From a virus, in IMG/VR virus record IMGVR_UViG_3300036985_000738, positions 1 through 26,823 of that record: 26,823 nucleotides of DNA. One strand, given 5' to 3'. Every line of letters starts with the position of its first letter. The first letter of the stretch is position 1. Positions 1 to 5,787 of this stretch are shown here, one piece after another. The position numbers and the translations under genes were made by a program. Below the pieces are notes generated by a model, which saw only the letters and a program-made list of their open reading frames with translations, searched no databases and had not been told where the DNA came from.

Positions 1-91
1 GGGGGGTACCGGGAAAAGAAGGCGGCGGGGGGTAAGGATTCTGAAGATATGCCGTATGTCCCTAGATAGATAGAGTATCTATTATATACAT

Positions 92-115
92 GGGGTACGG
101 GGGGGGTGGTGTGGG
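92..115 (+). other. G-run cluster, G-quadruplex-capable
   Basis: Runs GGGG (92-95), eight G (99-106) and GGG (113-115) are separated by 3 and 6 bases. If the eight-G run supplies two tracts, the canonical four-tract pattern with loops of 1-7 bases is met. A second set of G-runs at 1-6, 11-13 and 27-32 shares the string GGGGTAC with 92-98. Such runs are unusual in this AT-rich sequence. Function is unknown, and an assembly edge effect cannot be excluded. Confidence 0.35.
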
Positions 116-196
116 TGTGTGTCTGGGTTTAGTCTTTGATTGTTCTCATCTGATCCTGTAAGCCGGCTGATATATCACATATATATCTCTGGGAGC

Positions 197-226
197 TTGA
201 CTGGGTTCCTGGAAGTGTGCTAGACT
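197..226 (+). promoter_or_regulatory. Sigma-70-type promoter with extended -10
   Basis: The -35 element is TTGACT (197-202). After 18 bases comes TAGACT (221-226), preceded by TG at 218-219, which gives an extended -10 (TGnTAGACT). The expected start site is near 233. No coding gene follows for 530 bases; the first thing downstream is the structured segment at 242-409, so this promoter probably makes a non-coding or long leader RNA. Confidence 0.5.
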
Positions 227-232
227 GTACCT

Positions 233-409
233 TGTCAGTGAGGGAGCCTTAGAGGGTTGGCTTCTTTACTGATACTGTTGTTAAGCTATGCCATAATAAG
301 GCCCAGGATTGTTCGGGATAATACCTGAATAGTCCTGGGCATCTCCTTGTAAAGGGAGATATTGCTCCACTACGTGGGAGCATTCTCCTTTGTGTAGGCT
401 AAGGCTTCT
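233..409 (+). ncRNA. Candidate structured non-coding RNA with a closing stem and three hairpins
   Basis: Seen directly: positions 242-252 can pair with 399-409 (11 pairs including two G-U; core AGCCTTAG with CTAAGGCT). This stem encloses three hairpins in a row. The first, 301-340, has outer arms GCCCAGGA / TCCTGGGC and an inner 9-pair stem with G-U pairs, so 17 pairs close a 6-base loop. The second, 341-360, is an 8-pair stem with a GTAA (GNRA-type) tetraloop. The third, 363-382, pairs TGCTCC with GGAGCA. The hairpins are contiguous or nearly so. G-U pairs, which complete the stems only as RNA, favour an RNA-level role. A promoter ending at 226 would start transcription just before it. Family is not recognised; the 5' boundary is inferred from the promoter and the 3' end may lie further right. 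Confidence 0.5.
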
Positions 410-562
410 CCTATCTGGATTAGTGATGGATGATACGTGAACTATCTGAGTTAAAGATACCTCTAGTATTAAATTGAAGTATACCCTATTAGTTCGGGTG
501 AGTGAACCTATCTGTGTTTGTGATGGGGAAGTCCAGTTGAAGCTTATAATATAATGCTTGTA

Positions 563-601
563 GTAACTGACGCAGGAAGTTACACATGCAGTTAGGCATG
601 T
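563..601 (+). other. Two back-to-back hairpins
   Basis: GTAACT (563-568) pairs with AGTTAC (578-583) over a 9-base loop. Immediately after, ACATGC (584-589) pairs with GCATGT (596-601) over a 6-base loop. A pyrimidine-rich stretch follows (602-616). They could be the 3' part of the upstream RNA or a terminator-like structure, but there is no clear U-tract. Confidence 0.35.
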
Positions 602-658
602 CTTCTCTCCCTCTCTAGAATATGTATTATCATATATAGAACTATTAGAACTTGTGAT

Positions 659-704
659 TTGCGGCGAATCATATTAAAGTTTTGTTTTGAGTTGCGGCGA
701 GTCA
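659..704 (+). repeat. 13-base direct repeat TTGCGGCGARTCA, operator candidate
   Basis: TTGCGGCGAATCA at 659-671 and TTGCGGCGAGTCA at 692-704 differ at one base and are 33 bases apart, about three helical turns. The right copy covers the -35 element of the promoter at 692-720. This placement fits a binding site for a regulator of that promoter; which protein would bind is unknown. Confidence 0.45.
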
Positions 705-720
705 CTAAACCTGCTATAAT
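692..720 (+). promoter_or_regulatory. Sigma-70-type promoter for the plus-strand gene cluster
   Basis: TTGCGG (692-697) lies 17 bases before a perfect TATAAT (715-720). The start site is expected near 727, giving a leader of about 38 bases with the Shine-Dalgarno sequence AAGGAG at 753-758 before the ATG at 765. It is the best-placed promoter for the early genes. Confidence 0.65.
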
Positions 721-764
721 ACTTCTAGCTGCTAATAAGGGCAGTGATTAACAAGGAGATTAAA

Positions 765-860
765 ATGAAGCTAGGTTCAATGTTCGCAGTAAGACAAGCA
801 GTAAGCAATGTTAAATACTCAATCGAATTGTTGGTTGAGAGAATCATCTGGATGTTCTAA
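765..860 (+). CDS. 31-residue small protein
   Basis: This tiny reading frame starts with ATG six bases after a perfect AAGGAG (753-758) and lies directly downstream of the TATAAT promoter at 715-720, which together make it likely to be translated. The product begins MKLGSMFAVRQAV and ends in a hydrophobic/aromatic tail (IELLVERIIWMF), so it could be an amphipathic or membrane-associated helix. It is too short for family recognition. A second promoter (864-892) begins just after its stop codon, so it may be expressed apart from the genes that follow. Confidence 0.55.
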   Translation: MKLGSMFAVRQAVSNVKYSIELLVERIIWMF

Positions 861-863
861 TCA

Positions 864-892
864 TTGTAAGAAACTGATGTTTCTGATATACT
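864..892 (+). promoter_or_regulatory. Sigma-70-type promoter with extended -10
   Basis: TTGTAA (864-869), a 17-base spacer, then TATACT (887-892) preceded by TG at 884-885 (extended -10). The start site would be near 899, ahead of the Shine-Dalgarno sequence AAGGA (920-924) of the gene at 933. It probably drives the long run of overlapping plus-strand genes. Confidence 0.55.
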
Positions 893-932
893 TGATTACT
901 ATTACCTATAGGAGAGTGGAAGGATTAACACT

Positions 933-1046
933 ATGAATGAAACGATTACATATGCAGGAGTTATCTGGCTGATTTGTGGCTGGACTATTGGTAGGATTAT
1001 AGGCATATTGCTTATTGATAGATTGGATAGACGTAATGGTAAGTGA
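933..1046 (+). CDS. 37-residue single-pass membrane protein
   Basis: ATG at 933 follows AAGGA (920-924) by eight bases. Residues about 6-29 are hydrophobic (tyrosine, glycine, valine, isoleucine, tryptophan, leucine), followed by a basic tail DRLDRRNGK, so the protein probably spans the membrane once with a cytoplasmic positive C-terminus. The next gene starts inside it at 1036, an 11-base overlap, which argues for coupled translation. Function is unknown; small early membrane proteins of phages often act on host envelope processes or superinfection, but nothing here shows that. Confidence 0.55.
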   Translation: MNETITYAGVIWLICGWTIGRIIGILLIDRLDRRNGK

Positions 1047-1131
1047 AATTATATTCATGACTGTTATGTTTGCGGCGACCTTCATTATTATTAAAGGTGT
1101 GTGTGGAATTGCAGGGAAGTTTATTAAGTGA
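1036..1131 (+). CDS. 31-residue hydrophobic small protein
   Basis: ATG at 1036 overlaps the previous small gene by 11 bases, and its stop TGA (1129-1131) overlaps the GTG start at 1128 of the next gene (GTGA). The product is hydrophobic from about residue 4 to 19 (EIIFMTVMFAATFIII) with lysines at 20, 28 and 31, so it is probably a small membrane protein. It has no strong Shine-Dalgarno sequence of its own, so translation most likely depends on the upstream gene. The nested overlaps on both sides are the main support. Confidence 0.45.
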   Translation: MVSEIIFMTVMFAATFIIIKGVCGIAGKFIK

Positions 1132-1772
1132 ACTATTTAAATTTAAATATACCTACGTTCCTTGCCTACCTGGACACAGGGTTCTTATACAACGAGGAAC
1201 CTAACCATAAGAATGATGCAGTGCCAGTTGAAGTATTTAATTTTACTTCTATACCACAACGCTGTGGTTTGTTTAGTGTCATGACTGAGTGGGGAACACA
1301 ACATGCAAGGGTTCCGATCCATTACCTACGCGCAACACCAGAAGCCACAACAACCTACCCATTGGACTGGCTGCAGCTATGGGATAACATGTCATACTAC
1401 GCAAGTGCCGGCATATATGACTACCTGAAGAACAGAACAGCTATGATAATGTTAAAGGATAAGACCAGACACAAGGCTAAGTACATGTTTACTATCGACT
1501 GGTGTCTTGGACCACAATACCATGCAGGATATGGTGAGATGGCAGCAGGACACAAGTGTGCACACGTCTTTGAGGGTGAAGGTGGACAGTTCTTCATGCA
1601 ACCAAACAACAGACTGCTGTGGCTAGATGGTGGTGCATGGATTAGTAAGGAATTAACCAAGCCAGACTGGCAAGTCTTTGGCTTAGAGTTCAGCTGTGAG
1701 TCTACTGGCTCACGTTGGGTGTCAGAATCAGATGAAGAGTTATACTTCTACGACTTTAAGGAAAAGCCATGA
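1128..1772 (+). CDS. Hypothetical protein, 214 residues
   Basis: The frame starts with GTG at 1128, overlapping the upstream stop by four bases, and its own stop overlaps the ATG of the glycosyltransferase (ATGA at 1769-1772), so it sits inside a tightly coupled operon. It is a soluble protein rich in aromatic residues (Trp, Tyr, Phe) with no signal peptide or membrane segment. A histidine/cysteine-containing stretch lies around residues 131-149 (YHAGYGEMAAGHKCAHVF), followed by a segment rich in Trp and Gly. I do not recognise the family. Its position directly before a glycosyltransferase and a methyltransferase suggests a role with them, which is only inference. Confidence 0.75.
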   Translation: MNYLNLNIPTFLAYLDTGFLYNEEPNHKNDAVPVEVFNFTSIPQRCGLFSVMTEWGTQHARVPIHYLRATPEATTTYPLDWLQLWDNMSYYASAGIYDYLKNRTAMIMLKDKTRHKAKYMFTIDWCLGPQYHAGYGEMAAGHKCAHVFEGEGGQFFMQPNNRLLWLDGGAWISKELTKPDWQVFGLEFSCESTGSRWVSESDEELYFYDFKEKP

Positions 1773-3490
1773 AAGTTATTGTTTGTTCTATTGCTAAGAA
1801 TGAAGCACAGTTTGTTAAGCGTTGGGCCGAGTCAGCTAAAGATGCTGATCAGGTATGGTTGCTTGACACTGGTAGTACTGATGACACTATTAAGATAGCT
1901 AAAGAGTGTGGTGTTATTGTTATTGAGAAAGCATGGGAAGATTGGTCTTTTGCGGTGGCTCGTAACCATCTGCTTGATAGTCTACCTGATGAGGATGCTT
2001 GGCTTATTAACTTAGACCTTGATGAAGTTTTAATTGATGGTTGGCGCGGGCATATCGACAATGCACCAACTGATGTCAACAGATTAAGATATGAGTACAC
2101 TTGGTCATGGAAAGAAGATGGCACACCAGGATTGCAGTACCATGGGGATAAGATTGTGCGTAGACACAGCCACCACTGGGTTAACCGTGTACATGAGGTT
2201 AACATTACAAAGCCAGGACATGAAGAGCGTCAGGCTTTCGTAGGATTACAGATCCACCATCATGCTGACAACACCAAGCCGCGCAGTCAGTATCTTCCTT
2301 TACTTCTTAAAGATATTGAAGAGAACCCTAACAATGACCGTAATACTTATTATGGTGCAAGAGAACTGTTTTTTCACGGGCGATTTGAAGAGGCAACCAT
2401 TCTTTTCAAACGTCACTTGATTATGCCTGAGTCAACATGGAATGCTGAACGCGCATGGTCAATGAGATACCTAGCTAAGATGCATCCTGCTGAGGCAGAG
2501 CATTGGTTGTTGCGTGCCTGTGGTGAATACCCTCATGGTGCAGAGGTATGGACTGACTTAGCTAGACACTACTACATATCAGAGAACTGGATTGGTATGT
2601 ACTATGCAGCTAAGCGTGCACTTACCATACCGTACAGTGCAGGATTATATTTAACTGAACCTGATGCTTATGGTTGGTGGCCTAATGACATGGTTGCTCT
2701 AGCTGCTCATCGTATTGGTCTTGATAAGGAAGCATTGCACTATGGTGAGATTGCTCTTGCTTTAAGTTCTGATGATGATAGATTAAAGAGTAACTTGTTC
2801 TTTTATAAGTTGCGCGGAGCCAAAATCAATGTAGTCATACCGACTAAGACAAACATCGGTGGCTTGACCAAGCTTGTAGCTCAGTTACTTGCCGACACCA
2901 TGGTAAATAAGATTATCATTGTTGCAGATGGCAGTGAAGCTTATAATAATTTAACTGCAATACCAAAGTTCAACAAAGTAATTAAAGTTATGGTCAATGA
3001 AGGCGTTGGCATCCATGCTATGTGGAACTTAGGCATGAACATTGCAGGCTATGATGGGCACATTGCATTCATTAATGATGATGTGAGTCTCGATAAAGAT
3101 TGCATGTATGAACTAGGTGCAGTGCTGTCAAAGAATCATGACTATGGTTTGATCTGCCCAAGCTACTCAACAGTTAAACCAACAGAGGATAGAGTTGTTA
3201 CTGACACATGCCGTAGTAGATACGATGGTACTGGTGGTATGGCCGGCTTCTGTATGGTGCTAGCTGAGAACCTGGTGCCACAGTTCCGCTTTGATGAGAA
3301 CATGAAGTGGTGGTATGGTGATGATGAGATAGTTGATTGGGTTACTAAACAAAACCGTAAGTGTGTGATTAGTGCGGCGACCAGCTGTACACATGATGAC
3401 TCTAAAACTATAAAGACTAATCCACCAAAGGACTTTGCTGCAATCGTAGCAAACGACAAGAGAATATACGAAGGAAAGAAGAATGCATAA
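1769..3490 (+). CDS. Two-domain family 2 (GT-A) glycosyltransferase
   Basis: The protein has 573 residues. The N-terminal domain shows a family 2 glycosyltransferase start (VIVCSIAKNEAQFVKRW), a nucleotide-binding stretch DTGSTDDT at 33-40 and the metal-binding acidic motif LDLDE at 82-86. The middle (about 180-345) is helical and repeat-like (FHGRFEEATILFKRHL, AERAWSMRYLAKMHP), resembling the TPR-type segments attached to such enzymes. A second Rossmann-like unit starts at about 353 (INVVIPTKTNIGG) with another acidic motif, INDDVS, at 435-440. It would transfer sugars from nucleotide-sugars in the cytoplasm. The acceptor is unknown: host surface glycan, phage protein and modified DNA are all possible. 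It overlaps the genes on both sides, so it is co-translated with the methyltransferase. Confidence 0.85.
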   Translation: MKVIVCSIAKNEAQFVKRWAESAKDADQVWLLDTGSTDDTIKIAKECGVIVIEKAWEDWSFAVARNHLLDSLPDEDAWLINLDLDEVLIDGWRGHIDNAPTDVNRLRYEYTWSWKEDGTPGLQYHGDKIVRRHSHHWVNRVHEVNITKPGHEERQAFVGLQIHHHADNTKPRSQYLPLLLKDIEENPNNDRNTYYGARELFFHGRFEEATILFKRHLIMPESTWNAERAWSMRYLAKMHPAEAEHWLLRACGEYPHGAEVWTDLARHYYISENWIGMYYAAKRALTIPYSAGLYLTEPDAYGWWPNDMVALAAHRIGLDKEALHYGEIALALSSDDDRLKSNLFFYKLRGAKINVVIPTKTNIGGLTKLVAQLLADTMVNKIIIVADGSEAYNNLTAIPKFNKVIKVMVNEGVGIHAMWNLGMNIAGYDGHIAFINDDVSLDKDCMYELGAVLSKNHDYGLICPSYSTVKPTEDRVVTDTCRSRYDGTGGMAGFCMVLAENLVPQFRFDENMKWWYGDDEIVDWVTKQNRKCVISAATSCTHDDSKTIKTNPPKDFAAIVANDKRIYEGKKNA

Positions 3491-3986
3491 TGCAGCTATG
3501 GAGTTTATATTTACTGGCTTTAATAATTGGAAGGGTGATAGGACTGATCTAAATGTATTAGAGATTGGTTCACTAGATATTAATGGTAGTGTGCGCCCAA
3601 TGTTTAAACCATTCCAGCTAACCTATACTGGTATTGATATGCAAGAAGGACCAGGCGTAGACATTGTTGTAGATGCTGCTAAGTTTATTAACTTTGAAGC
3701 TTATGATGTTGTTGTTTGTGCTGAAGTCTTTGAACACACGCCACAGTGGCCACAGATTATTCAGAATAGTTATAACAATTTAGTTGATGGCGGAATCTTT
3801 ATTGCTACTATGGCAGGTGAGGGTAGGTATCCACACTCAGCCATAGATGAGAAACCGATCCGTGATTGGGAACATTATTCAAACATAGGATGGTGGGAAT
3901 TAAAGCAAACCCTTACAAAGATTGGGTTTAAAAAGGTAGATGTAAATGTATTCGAGAATGATACCCGTTGTTTAGCTGTAAAATAA
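3483..3986 (+). CDS. SAM-dependent class I methyltransferase
   Basis: The protein has 167 residues. Motif I, which binds SAM, is VLEIGSLDINGS at 25-36. An acidic residue after strand 2 is in YTGIDM (D52), and VVDA (61-64) follows. The motif IV region is YDVVVCAEVFEHT (74-86), typical of the small-molecule or sugar methyltransferases of the Methyltransf_11 type rather than a DNA methyltransferase, which would show DPPY or NPPF. The ATG at 3483 is eight bases after AAGG (3471-3474) and overlaps the glycosyltransferase by eight bases. Coupling to that gene suggests methylation of a sugar or glycan, which is an inference. Confidence 0.8.
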   Translation: MHNAAMEFIFTGFNNWKGDRTDLNVLEIGSLDINGSVRPMFKPFQLTYTGIDMQEGPGVDIVVDAAKFINFEAYDVVVCAEVFEHTPQWPQIIQNSYNNLVDGGIFIATMAGEGRYPHSAIDEKPIRDWEHYSNIGWWELKQTLTKIGFKKVDVNVFENDTRCLAVK

Positions 3987-4010
3987 TTGACAATAGATAA
4001 GGAAACCTAT

Positions 4011-4178
4011 ATGTACTATGAAAGACTAGAAGAAACAGATAAAAAGCTAGAAGCCATCGAAGCATGGCAGAAGAAGAAACTAATAAAACTGTACGAAAAA
4101 TCAGAAAAGAAAGTAATGAAAGTGTTTAAGAAATTAAACGCCACAATACCTGAGGAGGTTAAGCGTGGACGCAAGTGA
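4011..4178 (+). CDS. 55-residue charged helical protein
   Basis: I chose the ATG at 4011, seven bases after AAGGA (3999-4003), over a possible TTG at 3987 that has no Shine-Dalgarno sequence. The product is almost entirely lysine, glutamate and tyrosine (YYERLEETDKKLEAIEAW, then KSEKKVMKVFKKL) and should form a long charged helix or coiled coil. The last 14 bases overlap the next gene and contain its GAGGAGG ribosome-binding site nearby. No family is recognised. Confidence 0.65.
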   Translation: MYYERLEETDKKLEAIEAWQKKKLIKLYEKSEKKVMKVFKKLNATIPEEVKRGRK

Positions 4179-4437
4179 AGTAGCACTCAAACTAATGTTA
4201 ATGGTAGAAGAAGGATATACTTTGGATGACGCCATTGCTGACTATAAGAAAGTTATAGATGCTGTTGGTGGATCTATTACTATATCAAGTAACAATAGCC
4301 AAGCAAGCAATGTACTTGGTAAAACCGGTGGACGCAACGTCCCAGTTGTTAAACATCAAGACATTAAAAGTAAATTGAATCAAACTATTGCTGCCTCAGC
4401 TGGTACCTCTGTGACATCTAACTTGGTGCAGTTCTAA
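4165..4437 (+). CDS. Hypothetical protein, 90 residues
   Basis: The frame starts with GTG at 4165, six bases after a very strong GAGGAGG (4152-4158), and overlaps the previous gene by 14 bases. The N-terminal 35 residues are an acidic helical segment (ASEVALKLMLMVEEGYTLDD); the rest is rich in Ser, Asn, Thr and Gly and looks flexible. There are no cysteines and no membrane segment. Family and role are not recognised. The strong ribosome-binding site suggests high translation. Confidence 0.65.
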   Translation: MDASEVALKLMLMVEEGYTLDDAIADYKKVIDAVGGSITISSNNSQASNVLGKTGGRNVPVVKHQDIKSKLNQTIAASAGTSVTSNLVQF

Positions 4438-4438
4438 T

Positions 4439-4621
4439 ATGAAGAAGATCCTTTCTATTATCATTAAGACAACAGGAGATTTAGCATTTACCTATTCAGG
4501 TTTTGCGGTTCTTTATTTTACTTTGTCTGGTGATACTAGAAGGATGGCTACTATTGCAATGCTTGCGGCAAGCGTTGTGCACTATGTGCATCAGATAATC
4601 GAGGGATTAAATGACAAGTAA
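4439..4621 (+). CDS. 60-residue membrane protein with two helices
   Basis: The ATG at 4439 is one base after the upstream stop. Hydrophobic segments lie at about 14-30 (LAFTYSGFAVLYFTLSG) and 37-50 (ATIAMLAASVVHYV), separated by a short polar turn DTRR, giving a hairpin-like two-pass topology. It is not next to the lysis genes, so there is no strong reason to call it a holin. The next small gene starts inside its last codons (4611). Function is unknown. Confidence 0.65.
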   Translation: MKKILSIIIKTTGDLAFTYSGFAVLYFTLSGDTRRMATIAMLAASVVHYVHQIIEGLNDK

Positions 4622-4718
4622 ACAAGTAGAAGGTCATGTCTCTACTCATGATATAGAGTACACTGCTAACCGTAAGATTAGTTGGAAGAATGATTTAGCT
4701 TTGCGGCAAAGAGGGTGA
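4611..4718 (+). CDS. 35-residue small polar protein
   Basis: The ATG at 4611 overlaps the end of the two-helix membrane gene by 11 bases. The product (MTSKQVEGHVSTHDIEYTAN, then a basic tail ending LRQRG) is polar and has no recognisable domain. Its stop at 4716-4718 lies just before the TTG start of the next gene, and its last codons carry that gene's ribosome-binding site. The gap between the two larger genes is filled exactly by this frame, which supports it. Confidence 0.4.
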   Translation: MTSKQVEGHVSTHDIEYTANRKISWKNDLALRQRG

Positions 4719-4722
4719 GCGT

Positions 4723-5121
4723 TTGTTTCAAGAGTTTTTAGATTCATTAGATAAGAAAGACTTTGAAATTAAACGTGACATGTATCGCAATGGCAGGTTA
4801 GTTGTTGAGATGGAACAGAAACATCGTGACCAAGATTGGAAACCATCTGGTCTATCTGTAACTACAGCTAAGTGGTGGGTCTACCTGTTCTCTGATGACG
4901 CATTCTTAGTAGTTGAAGTTGCACGTTTAAAAAAGTACATTGAAATAAATAATCAAATGGAATTAAAAACATTTGCACCTCGTAGTTACAACCCGACAAG
5001 GGGATATTTATTATTAGCTGAGGACGTAAGTAAGCTAATGGCTAGCGAAGTGTATGATAGGCCTATTGAACGCAACACAGAGCCTCACAGAGGGCAACCA
5101 GGGCAATGTGGTGGAGCATAG
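4723..5121 (+). CDS. Probable PD-(D/E)XK-fold phage protein
   Basis: The protein has 132 residues with a TTG start at 4723, eight bases after GAGG (4711-4714). No other start codon exists upstream in this frame before a stop at 4696. The sequence pattern is an acidic residue in DFEIKRD (13-19), a strand with LVVEMEQK (26-33), then GLSVTTAKWWVYLF (43-56) and a hydrophobic strand FLVVEVARL. This layout resembles phage proteins with a restriction-endonuclease-like fold that process DNA ends or junctions. The catalytic set would be D/E13-15, E29 or E31 and K33. The assignment is from pattern only. It overlaps the sigma-like gene by 16 bases. Confidence 0.6.
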   Translation: MFQEFLDSLDKKDFEIKRDMYRNGRLVVEMEQKHRDQDWKPSGLSVTTAKWWVYLFSDDAFLVVEVARLKKYIEINNQMELKTFAPRSYNPTRGYLLLAEDVSKLMASEVYDRPIERNTEPHRGQPGQCGGA

Positions 5122-5495
5122 GTCACACAGTGAAGCCTAACAACCGAGAGATACCTTTCCTCATTGACGACCTGTTGGCTATAACAATTAGACCAAGACC
5201 TGAAAATGAATGGCAAGCTTTAATGGAAGCTGTACCTGGTGATGAACCAGAAGGATCTAAAGATGTGTTGCAGCCACTGCGTGAAGCAGTAGTAGATTGC
5301 ATTGACATGTTGTCAGAGCAGGACCATTTTATTATTGATGCTATGAACTCAGAACAAATAACTTACGATGAGTTGGGCAAACGATTAGGCACATCGCTTA
5401 CACATGCCTGGCGTCTACGCAATGCAGCTTATAAGAACTTAGAACAAATATTAGAACGTCATGATGTTATAAGAACTTACTTAAGGTTCAGCTGA
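5106..5495 (+). CDS. Sigma factor region 4-like helix-turn-helix protein
   Basis: The protein has 129 residues. Residues about 55-115 look like sigma-70 region 4: a helix LREAVVDCIDMLSEQDHFII, then a helix-turn-helix ITYDELGKRLGTSLTHAWRL (85-104) followed by RNAAYKNLEQIL. It lacks regions 2 and 3, so it is not a complete sigma factor; it may bind RNA polymerase or DNA as a transcription regulator. The ATG overlaps the upstream gene by 16 bases, and its stop overlaps the next start (TGATG). As the only obvious transcription-factor-like protein in the window, it is a candidate for switching on late genes, which is an inference. Confidence 0.7.
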   Translation: MWWSIGHTVKPNNREIPFLIDDLLAITIRPRPENEWQALMEAVPGDEPEGSKDVLQPLREAVVDCIDMLSEQDHFIIDAMNSEQITYDELGKRLGTSLTHAWRLRNAAYKNLEQILERHDVIRTYLRFS

Positions 5496-5779
5496 TGAGT
5501 GATGAGTGGGCTAAAGAAGTCTTACATGATAAAGACTTACATGATTTATCTTTAACATCTGAACGTATTGTTCGCGACAACGAGCATGGCATTACTGTTA
5601 ACCTAGGTTTGTCTAATGAGTTTTGCATTAACCTTTGTCAACGCTGGACTAAAGCTATGTTGTTTGCTGACTGGCAATCAACCATCATGGTACATGCATT
5701 CTTCCAAAGCTTTATAGATTACCTTGATGAATATTTAAAGGAAGAGGGAATTGACTTTAGGGAATACCCTGAGTTATAA
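5495..5779 (+). CDS. Hypothetical protein, 94 residues
   Basis: The ATG at 5495 shares a base with the upstream TGA (TGATG), so translation is coupled to the sigma-like gene. The protein is acidic and probably helical: a hydrophobic-aromatic half (WTKAMLFADWQSTIMVHAFF) is followed by an acidic tail (DYLDEYLKEEGIDFREY). Two cysteines at about 44 and 48 are not a clear metal site. The 3' end of the gene contains the promoter for the next gene (5751-5780). The family is not recognised. Confidence 0.7.
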   Translation: MSDEWAKEVLHDKDLHDLSLTSERIVRDNEHGITVNLGLSNEFCINLCQRWTKAMLFADWQSTIMVHAFFQSFIDYLDEYLKEEGIDFREYPEL

Positions 5780-5780
5780 T
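5751..5780 (+). promoter_or_regulatory. Promoter giving a leaderless transcript
   Basis: TTGACT (5751-5756), an 18-base spacer, then TATAAT (5775-5780). With the usual spacing the first transcribed base is 5787 or 5788, which is at the ATG (5788-5790) of the zinc-ribbon gene. No Shine-Dalgarno sequence precedes that ATG, so the mRNA is likely to be leaderless. Confidence 0.6.
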
Positions 5781-5787
5781 ATTAACA

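Larger units (their letters stand above)
1..764. other. Left non-coding regulatory region
   Basis: No open reading frame with a credible ribosome-binding site is visible on either strand in this stretch; stop codons are dense. It holds G-runs at 1-32 and 92-115, a 7-bp inverted repeat at 66-82 (ATAGATA / TATCTAT), a promoter at 197-226, a compact group of hairpins at 242-409, further hairpins at 563-601, an inverted repeat at 620-635 (ATATG / CATAT), and a promoter at 692-720. Position at the head of the plus-strand gene cluster fits an early control region. No tRNA was found: no T-loop type GGTTCGA and no CCA-ended acceptor stem. Confidence 0.7.

Noticed and set aside
233-409. tRNA or tmRNA in the structured region
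   Set aside because: No cloverleaf arms, T-loop consensus or CCA-type end; the stems do not have tRNA dimensions.
233-409. phi29-type packaging RNA
   Set aside because: Position near a left end is suggestive, but the phage has a standard terminase, and such RNA is known with a different packaging ATPase.
1849-2205. Minus-strand frame inside the glycosyltransferase gene
   Set aside because: Fully inside a gene with clear catalytic motifs; product has no credible features or ribosome-binding site.
4439-4621. Second holin
   Set aside because: Two helices fit, but it sits in the early operon away from the lysis genes; left as unknown membrane protein.
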